From: Acanthochlamys bracteata
Lineage: Eukaryota > Streptophyta > Magnoliopsida > Pandanales > Velloziaceae
Reading direction: 5' to 3'
Length of the DNA stretch: 64,000 bases
NCBI GenBank assembly: GCA_019914995.1
Contig: CM034128.1
Location: 3,474,501 to 3,538,500, forward strand
Both the position numbers and the translations under genes were made by a program. Under the pieces are notes generated by a model. It did no database searches, was not told the DNA's origin, and was given only the letters and a program-made list of their open reading frames with translations. Positions 1-10,665 of the stretch are shown piece by piece (the stretch's first letter is position 1; each line of letters starts with the position of its first letter).

Positions 1-2606
1 CTTCTAGAAAGATCTTCCCCATGTTTGCTCAAATCAACACGAGCAAAGGTACAAGGGCTTCCTCTGTGCTTCAGGTACTCAGCTCTCTGTCTCTTTGCCT
101 GGTCACAACATCATTTATAAGACGAACAAATACTCAAGAGTAAACAAATATTTACAAAAGAATCTCAGAGTTCCCTCCTTGCATGTCATGGTTTAATTTG
201 AAGGAAGTGCTGCATTGAGACATTTAACAGAAAGAAACAAAATCATCTGTTGCAGATAGCGCTACCTAATCTAGAGTCCCCCGCACCTTGAAAAATGTAT
301 CATTTCCAAGATAAAAGGAAACAAAAGCTATTAGATTTGTGTTCCTACCTTTTGAAGCTTTGTATCCAACTTTTCCTTCAGCATTCTTCTATCAATTTCT
401 CTTTGATGACATACAGCCTTGGCTACTCTGCGTGCTTGTGATACTCTCTCTTGGGCTTTTGTCTTTTCTGCTTCCAGTAATCCCATTCTCTTCTTCTCAG
501 CAGCTGCGCGCTTCTGAGAAATTGCTGAGCGCACACATTCTTTATACTTATTATCTCGTACTATCCTCTGCAACAAAGATCTAGCTTTTCTTTCCTTTGC
601 GGCTGCCCTTCTTTGCATATAAGCTCTAAGTAGTTGCAACCGATTTTGCTCAGCCTGCTGAACCCTGGATTCAACTTTGGAACCCAGCTCTTCTCGCTGC
701 TTCTCAAAGCGCATCTCAATGCCAGTTTTAGCAGCCTGTCTCAACTCATCCAGCCTTGCTAACCTCATCCGTGCTTTTGCCAAAAGGCTCAACCTGCCAT
801 CCGATGAAGCACCAAGATGTGATTATTGCCTTCAGAGAGAAAGAGCATCACTTGCAGTATTATAAGAATTATGAACTCTCAGCATATGAAATCATGGCCC
901 ATAGAAACAAATAGGGACTAGTCTGAGCAAAACTTTGAAAGCATGAAGTTGTACATTTGAGGATAATTAGGGGGTGTTTGGGAGTGCTTTTCTAGAATAG
1001 AGGGTATTTTTGTCCTATTTGGAAAACGAGCTCTACTTCTTTTACCTCAAAAAAATAATACAAATAAGCAATAATAAAACGTAGGGTTTTTTTATACGTT
1101 CTAAATTTTAAAATAAATTCTGTAGAATATTGTAAAATATTTTGTTGAAAAATGTGAAACGAAAAGTTGGAAAGACACTTTTTTGGAAGGCTCATCCAAA
1201 CGCACCCTTAATATGAAAACCAGTATAAGTGAGAACAACCAAGAGGTAAGATCAAATTAATAGCAGAACATGATTCACATACTTCATGCACAAACCAGAT
1301 ACTCAAAACAACCAGCGAGGTATGTAGCTAATGCCATGTAAATGCACCAAACACAAAGCTTGAAAGCGGGTAATCTAAAGAAATACCTCTTCTGTTCAGC
1401 TGCATAGAGCCTTGCTTCAAGCTGCTGACCAAGATCTTCCTCTTGAGATGACCATGACGGGCTCCTTACCTTTGGTTTTGCCTTGTTTGATAGCCATTCG
1501 TGAAATTGCTGACAAAGCACTTCAAGTCAGTTCTAGTAACTTCAATTCCATTTCAACTGATGCAAATCTAGCTCAGACTCCACCATGAATCCAGACAAAA
1601 AGGGAAGTAAATCACAACTTCAAATAATAAATAAACTTAACCATCTTTACAACTTCCAAGCAGTTAAGTGAGGAAAATAAATGACTCAAGCTATAAAAAT
1701 CCACCTGATAGTCCAAAAGACTGAATTTCTAAGCTAAGCAAAAACTTCACATTAAAAATTAAATGGATGAGGATCAAGCTCCACTTGGGATTAATGAAAG
1801 TGGTCCTCCCAAGAATATTATAACAACTGAAAACCTCCCAAACATCAATTTCAGGGAGCTAAACAAACATTTTTTGCCTAAACTGCTCATCTAATTGATA
1901 TAAGCATCTACAAGAGGAGCTGATGTGATTATTATACACATCCATAAGTGAAGAATAATCAGACTTAACTGGAATTGAGGGAGGAAAATCACATGCTAAA
2001 TAGAAATCTCGCTTGTAAACTACTAGATAGGATAAACATGAGAAAACGGAGCAACTCCCAAAACTAAAACACGAGAGAGGAAAACGTAGATTGCGCGAAA
2101 CCAATTTAACCACGACAAAACGAACATGAAAATTTTTCAACAATTCTTCTCAATAAAACTGAAATTGAATCTGAATAAATAAAGAGCAGCGAAAATTCTC
2201 CTACAACTAGAATAACAAAATCAATTAGGCAAAAGAATCAATGACGTTCTATTGAACGACAAAACGGAGACAGTAGCCGATAACAGAACCACCATTTTCC
2301 ATTAAAAAATCGAAGAATCAAAACCAAAAGATCAAAAATCAAAATCGGTAAACTTAGAAGTTCGCAGCCCTAAATCACCTGTCGTCTGAGATCAGCATCT
2401 CTAAGCTTAGCTTCGATCCCCTCAGCGCTGAGAGGCGTCGCCGTGCTCCGTCCTTCAAGTAACCGCCGGCGAATTCTCCGGGGAACCTTTCCCGGGGTTG
2501 ATCCAACCGAAAACTCCAAGGCTACAGCCGTAACACCGTTATTCTCCGGCGACTCAACTCCACCTCCTGCCGCTGCCGTCTCCATCGATCGATCAGAAAT
2601 CTCCAT
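1..2606 (-). CDS. T-complex protein 11 (TCP11)-like protein, 5' part; gene continues past the left edge
   Basis: Four exons can be joined on the minus strand: 2606-2379, 1508-1387, 793-349 and 98-1 (still open at the edge). All junctions are GT-AG and the frame is kept. The protein starts with an acidic/Gly-rich leader, followed by a basic stretch (PRRIRRRLLEG) and 'IEAKLRDADLRRQ'. A long Arg/Lys/Glu-rich coiled coil follows (AEQKR, RMRLARLDELRQAAKTG, KRAAAEKKRMGLLEAEK), then AKRQRAEYLKHRG. This order matches the N-terminal half of plant TCP11-domain proteins; the C-terminal TCP11 domain would lie off the window. Start: the longest open frame begins at a TTG, so I chose the first ATG at 2606; a second ATG at 2585 is equally plausible. 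Plant family function is poorly defined. Intron 2 carries a MITE (970-1207). Confidence 0.85.
970..1207. mobile_element. Tourist/Harbinger-like MITE inside a TCP11 intron
   Basis: A 238-bp AT-rich block bounded by TTA on both sides (967-969 and 1208-1210). Left end GGGGGTGTTTGG, right end CCAAACGCACCC, forming imperfect terminal inverted repeats. The 3-bp TTA duplication and the (G)GGTGTTTGG-type ends are typical of PIF/Harbinger-derived MITEs. It has no coding capacity and sits wholly within the intron between exons 2 and 3 of the TCP11-like gene. Confidence 0.7.
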
Positions 2607-5029
2607 ACGATCAATCAACTACCAATCAACCAAACAACCAGAAAATTTTAATTTCATGAAATAAATTCTTCCTCGGTTCGATTTTCGGTTTTCCTTTTAT
2701 TAACTTTTGCTTTCGTGTTTATTAGAAGAAGAAAGAGCCTCTATAAAAGTGTGGTTGACGGCCCCGTTAATCAACGGTCTAAGCCGTTCGGTGGTTATTT
2801 GTTCCTTTCTGCCAAGTCAGTGAACGAAAATATACCTTATTTTGACAAAAACACCCTTCGATGATGTAATTGTAAAAGAATCTTTCTTTACTATGTCTAG
2901 ACACTAAAAATTAAATTATTTTTATTTCTATAAAGAATTTGTCTGCTTGTTACTATGACTAGAAATGAATATACAGACGTCTTGTTCGAAAAAGTTAGCT
3001 GTGTTAGGTGCAGCAAATTTTATAAATCTCTTTCTATAAGTTGACCGCATTGTATAAGAATCTTTCGCCGATTAAAATTCTTGACAGATATAATTAATAA
3101 ATTACTTCTCTACATTAACAATATTTTTTAAAAAAGAATCAAACTCGGAATCATTTAAAAAGTATTTTAAAATACTTATAAAAAAATTTAAAAAGAAATT
3201 ATTCTTCTATTCAAAAAATATAACTTTTTTTCTACCTAAAATAACAACAATAAATTTTTACTGTTAATTTTTTTATATTTTATAAAATTTAAAATAAACT
3301 TTAAAATGTTATATAAAATTTATTAAAATAAAAAATAAAATTTTTTTGAAAGAATTAAGAAAAACTTATCGAAACGGATCCTAACTCAACTAATTTATCT
3401 TTATCAGAGCATATTTATTAATATTTTAACTTATTTTAAAATAACTTCTTTATTTTAATTACTTTTAATTAAAATAAGTTATTGCCAAAAATTTTACTTC
3501 TAAACTTAAATTCTAAAATAAATATTATTTTTAAATTCATTTTTAATAATAAATATAAAAAACTAAAACTTATTCTAAATTTAAAAAATAAAAAATCAGT
3601 TTTCAAAATTAAATTCGGAACAAAAGAAAGGCGCCGTTAGCTCAACACATCTGATAAATAAATATAAAAAGGAAAGCAGAAGACTTATAGGAGGGGTAAA
3701 ATTGGATTTTTGTTGCTTTGTCTGTTTCCTGCCGTTGGGATACAGAAGATTCACTCTCTAGAATACTGACGCCGTTAAGTACGGCGTGGACAAGTAAACG
3801 GTGATTTGCTGAAGTCCACAAGGCTACTTCTACGCGTAACAAAAGCCAACTGGCCCCACCCAAACCAGTTTATCTCGAGAAGTCTCGTATATCCCGGAGC
3901 AATTAAGTTTCATGAATAAACGTGAATTACTGAACTACCCTTTCGTATTAATCCATTGGTTGATTATTGATTAATTAACTAGTGCACGCATTATTTAATG
4001 CAGTCTATTAACTTAATATCATCATCATGCGATGGGAATTTCTCCACGACACGTTAGCTTGCATACAGTGTCTTATAGTTAGTTGATTACTGATCAGCTA
4101 TTGTACGTGTTCGCTACGTTGACACGTGGGAAACATGAAACCAATGAGAAGCCACTTGGACTACTTCACCTATCTTAAATATTTCCTAAATAGATTTTTA
4201 TAAAGAATAAATTTAAAGTTATAATGATTTAACAATTTAAAATAATTTATTTTTATTTTTATATTAAAATAAAGTTTTTAAATTTGAAACTTCAATTTAA
4301 AATCAAAATTTTGACCAGTGAAAATTAAACTAATTTTTTATTTAATATTTTATTTTAGAAATAAATTTATGTTTAAAATAAACAAGTTTTAAAAAAGTTT
4401 TTCAACAGATAGCCTATAGATTATGGATAGTATACCATATTAGATTATAGATAGCCTACAGATACCCTATAGTACCAACTAGAGCTTCTCTAACTCGTGC
4501 GACAAGGAAGTGTGCGTTTGGCATCACGTTTCAAAAATACTTTTTAAATTTTTTTCTATTTTTATATTTTATATTTTATAAATATTTTAAATTTTATTTA
4601 AATTTAGATGATATAGAAAAATTTTACTTAATTAGATTTTTTTATTGCATATTTTTATTATTTTTTTAGAAATAAAAAATAAAAACTTATTATTTAAAAA
4701 AATAAAAATATTTTAATTTTAAAAAAATTCGATTTTATAAGTAATTCCAAACCCAACAAAAAAAAAAGAAAAGTTTCTCTCCTCTTTCTACAGTATTTAT
4801 TAAATGGTTCAAAGATGAATGAAATTACTAAAAGCATGGCGGATGATGATCAAAATGTGCTTTTAATTTTTTTACATTTTTTTAATAATTTTTTTATAAT
4901 ATTTTATAAACTTTTTAAAATTTAAATATTATTTATGTTATAAATCTTTTAGAAAACTTATTTTCTAAATTTTCTAAATAATATTGATTTTAGAACAAAT
5001 TTTTTAATAATATTTCTAGATATATCAAG
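2607..5029. other. Intergenic, AT-rich, no gene seen
   Basis: Upstream flank of the TCP11-like gene, which should include its promoter. From about 3120 to 3600, 4180 to 4400 and 4520 to 5010 the sequence is nearly pure A/T with repeated AAAATAAATTTT-type words. These resemble the interiors of the MITEs in this window. The small open frame at 3642-3863 (minus) has no recognisable motif. A candidate element end (TGTGCGTTTGG) lies near 4512, with a weak partner (CCAAACCCA) near 4756, but no clear target duplication. Confidence 0.5.
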
Positions 5030-5831
5030 CATAGTTGTCATATTCGGACCGATCCGTCCGGATCGACCCGAAAATTATCGATCCGGACGGTAAACCGATC
5101 CGGATTTTAAAAAAAATCGTTTATACAATCGATTCATTTCGACTCGGTTTGATCCGTTTTGACTCGCTTCAATTCAGTCAAAACGGGTCGCCCATCCGGA
5201 TCACACCGGGTTAAAAAATTTTTTAAAATTAATTAAAATTTTTTTAATGGATAATATTTTAATATAAAAATAATTATTAATAATTCTATGTCGAAAAATA
5301 ATATATAATTTAGATTTTATATTTGAATGTGATAATTTAAAAATATAATTGATTATATCTTATTTATAAATATCAATTATTAGTGATTTTTAAATTTTTA
5401 TATTGTAAAATATTTACACTCAAATATGTATACCTACAAAAATTAGTTATATCTGCTTTATGATTTATCTATTTTATGGTTTTATCTTATTCTAATCTCC
5501 TAATTTATTTAAATATTTCTCATTATAAATTTTAGTTGTTATTATTATTGTTGGTGGTGGTAATACTTCAATTTTCGCAATGATTATTATTGCTGTTGTT
5601 GTTGATAGTAATGCCATAATAAAATATTCTAATTTTTTGCTATGATTACTGTTGTTATTATTGGTAGTATTATTAGCAGTAGATTTTTTACTGTAATTAT
5701 TATTATTATTAATTAAAAATATTTTAATATTATTGATTCGACGGTTTGATCGGTCAATCCGACGGTTCGGTTCGAGAACCGTGACTCGAATAATTTTTCG
5801 GTTCAATATCCAATCCGAATTTTACAACTAT
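5030..5831. mobile_element. Mutator-like (MULE-type) non-autonomous element with 9-bp target site duplication
   Basis: The 9-bp word TATATCAAG occurs at 5021-5029 and again at 5832-5840, exactly flanking an 802-bp segment. The segment begins (C)ATAGTTGTCATATTCGG and ends CCGAATTTTACAACTAT. The reverse complement of the right end (ATAGTTGTAAAATTCGG) matches the left end, and weaker similarity continues inward for roughly 60 bp (CCGAAAA-TTAT-CGA). A 9-bp duplication is the hallmark of Mutator-like elements. The interior is AT-rich with simple ATT/GTT repeats (about 5530-5715). The Asn-rich open frame on the minus strand is a by-product of these repeats, not a transposase. Confidence 0.75.
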
Positions 5832-5840
5832 TATATCAAG

Positions 5841-8661
5841 AGTCTAGTTAGTTTGGCTTTTGCATGAATTAGGGAAAGTAGAAAACAAGATTCTCATGTT
5901 TTAGAAGGTACGGTAAGCTGGTCTAACACGTGTAAGAAGGGTACTCTAATTCTTTATTTTGTGCTCTAGAATTATTGATTTTGGACGGCTTAATAGATTG
6001 AACGGAAGTAGACCCCCCAAATCTGGTTCAGATTCTAGATTCATACTTCAAATAGAGACGTACGAAAAGAAGTAACTCAATTATGAACGCATGTACGCAT
6101 ATTGGCTATGTCCCGTGCACCATACTTGATAGAGGTCTTGATTGTTTCTATTGTAATATATTTTAAGGGTAGCAATATCTAACCTTTTCTATAAAGCCGA
6201 TTCAAAATTGATTCGAAAAGATTAAATTCGGATCAAATTTTATCATGTTTGGGTTAATTTTAAGTCAATTTAAAAATAATTCGAAAATTTAAACGAATTT
6301 GAATCAAATTTTAGATTAATTCAAAATTGAACTATTTAATCCGCTTAATTATTTATATATTATATATTATTTAATAATTAAAAATAATAGCAAAAAATTT
6401 GAATATATATATATATTTATTTTTTAATTTATCAAAATTAATATTTTTAAAATATATTGTAATTAATAATTTATATATATTATTATTAGAAATTAATATA
6501 TATAATTTTTATTTTAATAATTTTAATTATTAAATAGGTCGATCCAAATTTAATCTGATTATTAAATAGGTTGAATTAATTTTAACTCATATAAATAAAT
6601 AAATTAAATTAAAATTGAATAATTTAATCCGATTATTATATAGATTAATCGTGAACAATCTTTAGAATTCGAATTGCAATCCCTATTCTTTTCCTAAAGC
6701 TGTTACTCAGATCCACAACTACAAGATGCATTAGAGCCACAGATTGAATGTTCTCCATCTTAAAAAATCTTTTAATTTTCTTTCAACTATTTGTCTTCAA
6801 ATAATTTTTTATAGTATTTTATAAATTTTAAAAAAATTTAAAAATTTAAAAACTTATACGTCTTATAATTATATTGTATATTTTTATTTTTTTAAGCTCT
6901 ACTCAAAACTATTTTTAAAAAATAAATTATTCTAAATACTCCAAATGATCTCTAAATTTAGATCAGGTTGGTTCGGATCGTGGCCTCAGGTCCATTACAT
7001 ATAGATGCGGATGAGATTGAATTGTTGTTTAGCTTCACAGGAGCAATTCAAAATCACACGTCTTCCAAAAATAGGTTTAGCCTTATCCTTCAGAAAAAAG
7101 CAAAGTTGCTTTGAAGCACATTGGATGAAGTTGCTAGCCACGCAAACCTTAAGGAAGTGGCTTTTTACTGTAAATTAGTTTTCAGGAAAGGAAATGACTT
7201 CCAAGGGGAAGGTGGAGATTTGGTGAGTAGATGGCTGAGTAAGCGCTACCACCATCTGCACCACTAGGACGACTTCTCTTCACCGAACCATAATAAGGAA
7301 TCCAGAGATAAAAGTCTAGTCTTCATCTTTGTCGGTTCTATAGCGCTTGTATTCCCAGGTTATAATTTCTTTTGAACTCGGTTGCTGAAAAGCATGGTTA
7401 AGGTTCTGATTATAACTTGCAATTGTCTTCTGTAAACAGAGAAACGATTACGTCAAGCAATTTGATAAAAGCTGGAAGTAAGGAATCAAAAGCTTCTCTC
7501 AATTTACTTCAACTTTCAGCTTATACTTTTCTGAACCTTGTTGATATAAGATCCTAGAAGCAGAACCTGACAACCTGTAGAACTAATACAATATTTTAGA
7601 GTGCTTTTAAAAAAATTTCTGAAACAAAAAATAATTTTTAAATTTTTAGAAAATAAACTCTATATTTTTATAATTTTATTTCAAAACAATAGTAAAAATA
7701 AATAATAATAAACTCTTTATGTATTGATTCAATTCATATAAACATGTTTCTGGCAACTGAACTTGGCTGATTCCATTTTTTAACTAAGTTGATAGTAAGT
7801 GATTTGACGTTTATTTTATGTTTGCCGGTAGCAATACTCCCTATTGACAAGTAAAGAATAAACTGTTAGAATGAGTTTAGTCCAACATTTGTCCACCCGG
7901 CCGTAAGTCATTTATAAGTTTTGGACAACTGCATCTTCTGTGATAGGGTTTTAATTGTAGACCCAAACTTCTAATATAATATCAGAAACTATAAACCAGG
8001 CCTACAGCCCCATTAAATGCAGGACGATATCATTCCACCTTCTGCGGTAGTGTTTTGGATTATAGAGCCAGGCTTCTAATATAGGTAAAATATATAAAAT
8101 ATGGATTAATGTTGTTTAAGTGCGTGACATGAACTGTTTGTAGTTGATACAACTGTAGAGCAAGTTGGTATTTATAAACATAAGTGATGCTATAATAATA
8201 ACTTTAGTACCTGGATTCCTGACATTGAATGTCCCCTCATATGAAGAAACAACGCCAACACTTTACAACAATGTTCTTGTTGCAACTATGCTCGCTCCAA
8301 TAGATTTGCAGGGTGGTCAATATCTATAGTGGCAAACTGCAGGTTTGTCTTTGGAAAGAGTAATGACTATTATTTTTTTTTAAAAATGGTCGGTGATGAA
8401 TCTTATTCTTAAAAATTGATAATCAGGCTAACATACAGATACAAAGGTGAGAACAGCCTAACAACATGTAATAAGAACTACAAATCATTGTTTATGGCAA
8501 AGATTCAACTAACTTTATCAAAATCAAGAAGATACAGCTACAAAAGAGTATACCACCGTCAATAAGATATAAATTGCTAAGCACATACCAATCTTTGTTC
8601 TGATATGCCTAGCCAAGTACTAGAAAATCACACTCTGAGTTCAAGTAGGAATGCTAGAAAT
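5841..8661. other. Intergenic, repeat-rich, no gene seen
   Basis: The segment holds a possible inverted-repeat element (6166-6684) and AT-rich blocks at 6760-6920 and 7600-7720. A stretch near 7960-7990 reads CTTCTAATATAATATCAGAAAC, which resembles the junction between a copia LTR end and its primer-binding site. No long reading frame or recognisable exon was found on either strand. Confidence 0.45.
6166..6684. repeat. Candidate inverted-repeat element (MITE-like), unclassified
   Basis: Left end AGGGTAGCAAT (6166-6176) and right end ATTGCAATCCCT (6673-6684) are imperfect inverted repeats. The interior is very AT-rich with recurrent motifs such as TTTAATAATTA and AATTCGAAT. Similar interior words reappear at about 58480-59180. 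No convincing target duplication was seen, so the boundaries are tentative. Confidence 0.35.
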
Positions 8662-8664
8662 TTA

Positions 8665-8957
8665 AGGCGTGTTTCAAACGTAACTTCACTTTCTCCCTCC
8701 AGATTTAAGAGTTCCGAATAGTTCATATATTTCATTTGCACAAAAAATTCAAAACTTCACTTTCATATACAGAACTTCAGTTTCAATTTTTTTATTTGCA
8801 CATCTCCTAATGCAATTCTATTTTTTAATTTCAACTTACTTTCAAAAATTATTGAAACACAAACACTAAACTCTACTTTCAACTTATGTTTTAAAAAAAC
8901 TCTACCTTTTACTTTTCACTTTTACGAAACTCAACTACAGTTATTTGAAGCACGCAC
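8665..8957. mobile_element. Tourist/Harbinger-like MITE
   Basis: A 293-bp element bounded by TTA at 8662-8664 and 8958-8960. Left end AGGCGTGTTTCAAACGTAACT; the right end, read on the other strand, is GTGCGTGCTTCAAATAACT. The inverted repeats are imperfect but clear (GCGTG-TTCAAA-AACT). The interior repeats CTCTACTTT and AACTTCACTTT words. No coding capacity. Confidence 0.65.
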
Positions 8958-8960
8958 TTA

Positions 8961-10665
8961 GTGTCAAGAACGTACCAGTCTATTGGCACAATGGCAGCTA
9001 TGCGGCACATACATGGAAACTGCAGAGGACACTTCGAGCAACGATAAAAGCATGCAAGTCAGTGAGTTTGTACCTTTGCTCATTTTGGAGTGGGTTTTTT
9101 CCACCATTGTGCCAGCATTTGAGAACTCAATGGCGTTACCTGGCCTTTAGCATCGTAATTGGATGTGGTTTCCTCACCATTTCCAGTGCGCGTATAAGCA
9201 GTATCTGTGTCCTGAATCCTGTATCACTTCTTAGGATTTAGTTAGAAACATATGGCTATATAAAATTTAATGCCGTCTAATATGATGTTTATTTTGAGTT
9301 GTGCAGGTATTGAAATTCCGTGACGACACTACAATATCAGTATAATATGCAGCAAAAGAAAACTATATCTGCACTGCTAATACATTGCAGCAATATGTTA
9401 TTACTCGATATATATACGGAGAAGTACCATGTGATGCTAGTTACTGAAAAATCATTAATTATTAGGTTTGGTTCTTAATAAGTAGTGCTAAGACATATCA
9501 TGCAAGAGCTACTAGCTATTTTGAGTTGTATAGGAGAGTGCCAAGGAAACTAGAAAACAATTAAGACAAGATTAAATCTGATTCATGAAGCTTCAGTGGG
9601 GATCGAATCGAGCTTTACTTAGAGCTTTGATACTGCTGCATTTCTGATGTGGCATCTAGCGTTTGCAAAGTTTAATGCATTAAGTTGCTGCAAGATGAAG
9701 GACTTTGCCTGAAAAAGTGAAGGAAAAACACAGAAACAGGAGACATCTGGAAGCTGTAAATCAGCTATTGCTAATTGATTTCACAATATCATCAGAATCA
9801 AGAGTTACTTTAGAGGATAATTGCATTACCAGACACCTCCTACGTAAATCAAGAAAAACCAGCAAAGCCTTCACAGTTGTGGATTTGGTCAAGCATATCT
9901 GCAGCAAGTAAATCAGGCATCATCCCGCAGCAATGAGATTTAATTGTTTAGTGTCTGTGAAAATAATAAGAGACCCAAAAGTTGAATTAACTAACAGGAG
10001 TTCCAGGAATCGACATTGGTCTCCTTTATGAACTGCCTGAAATATTGATCCCACCCGAGCAGAATAGGAGGCAACCATTCGCATGTATAACATGTTTCAA
10101 GTACTGATAATGTTTTGAAATGTCTGATCTCCTCTTTAGTAACTCACCTGAAGTAGTGAACTCCCATGTAAACATTCATATTAAGAATTGCAAATACTGG
10201 AATGCACTTCTTTGTCAATGTATAACTGCATGCTGACTCAGATAATGTAGTAATACCGCAACTCAATCTTTTGCTTACAGAGATCTTCAAGGTCCAAAAA
10301 CTCGGGAAATGTAACTAAACAACAAATCCAAATAAGATAGAATTAATTATCATAATACAGTTGAGTACAAGTTCCCATGACTTTCATGGTAACTTATTTC
10401 TAATTTTGGAGGAATTTCAAGATAAACAATGAGCACAAAAGCTTGATCAATGGCATACAAAGATAAACACAATACAATTGAAAACCTAACACCTCCGACG
10501 AGCCAATCAACTACAAATGGACATCTGGATGACCGCCAGGTGCAAATTGCAAAGAAAATAATGGTTAAAAGGACAAAATCAGGTCCAGAAGTTGTTGCCT
10601 GCATTGAGAAACCAGCACTTCTTGAGGAAGATTGACAGCTAGGCTGGTGACTTCTAAACAGAACA
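8961..10665. other. Intergenic / 3' flank of the bZIP gene
   Basis: No recognisable gene. On the minus strand a stretch at about 9110-9230 is open for some 45 codons (reads DTDTAYTRTGNGEETTS) but matches no family I know. The part next to 10665 is presumably the 3' UTR of the bZIP gene; open frames overlapping it are fortuitous. Confidence 0.35.

Noticed and set aside
3642-3863. 73-codon minus-strand frame
   Set aside because: No recognisable motif, AT-rich C-terminal part, no splice or promoter context.
4512-4758. Possible MITE with GCGTTTGG and CCAAACCC ends
   Set aside because: The ends pair weakly and no target duplication flanks them.
5492-5806. Asn-rich 104-codon open frame on the minus strand
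   Set aside because: It lies wholly inside the Mutator-like element and is produced by ATT/GTT simple repeats.
8945-9241. 98-codon plus-strand frame
   Set aside because: Its start falls inside the right end of a MITE, and it shows no known domain.
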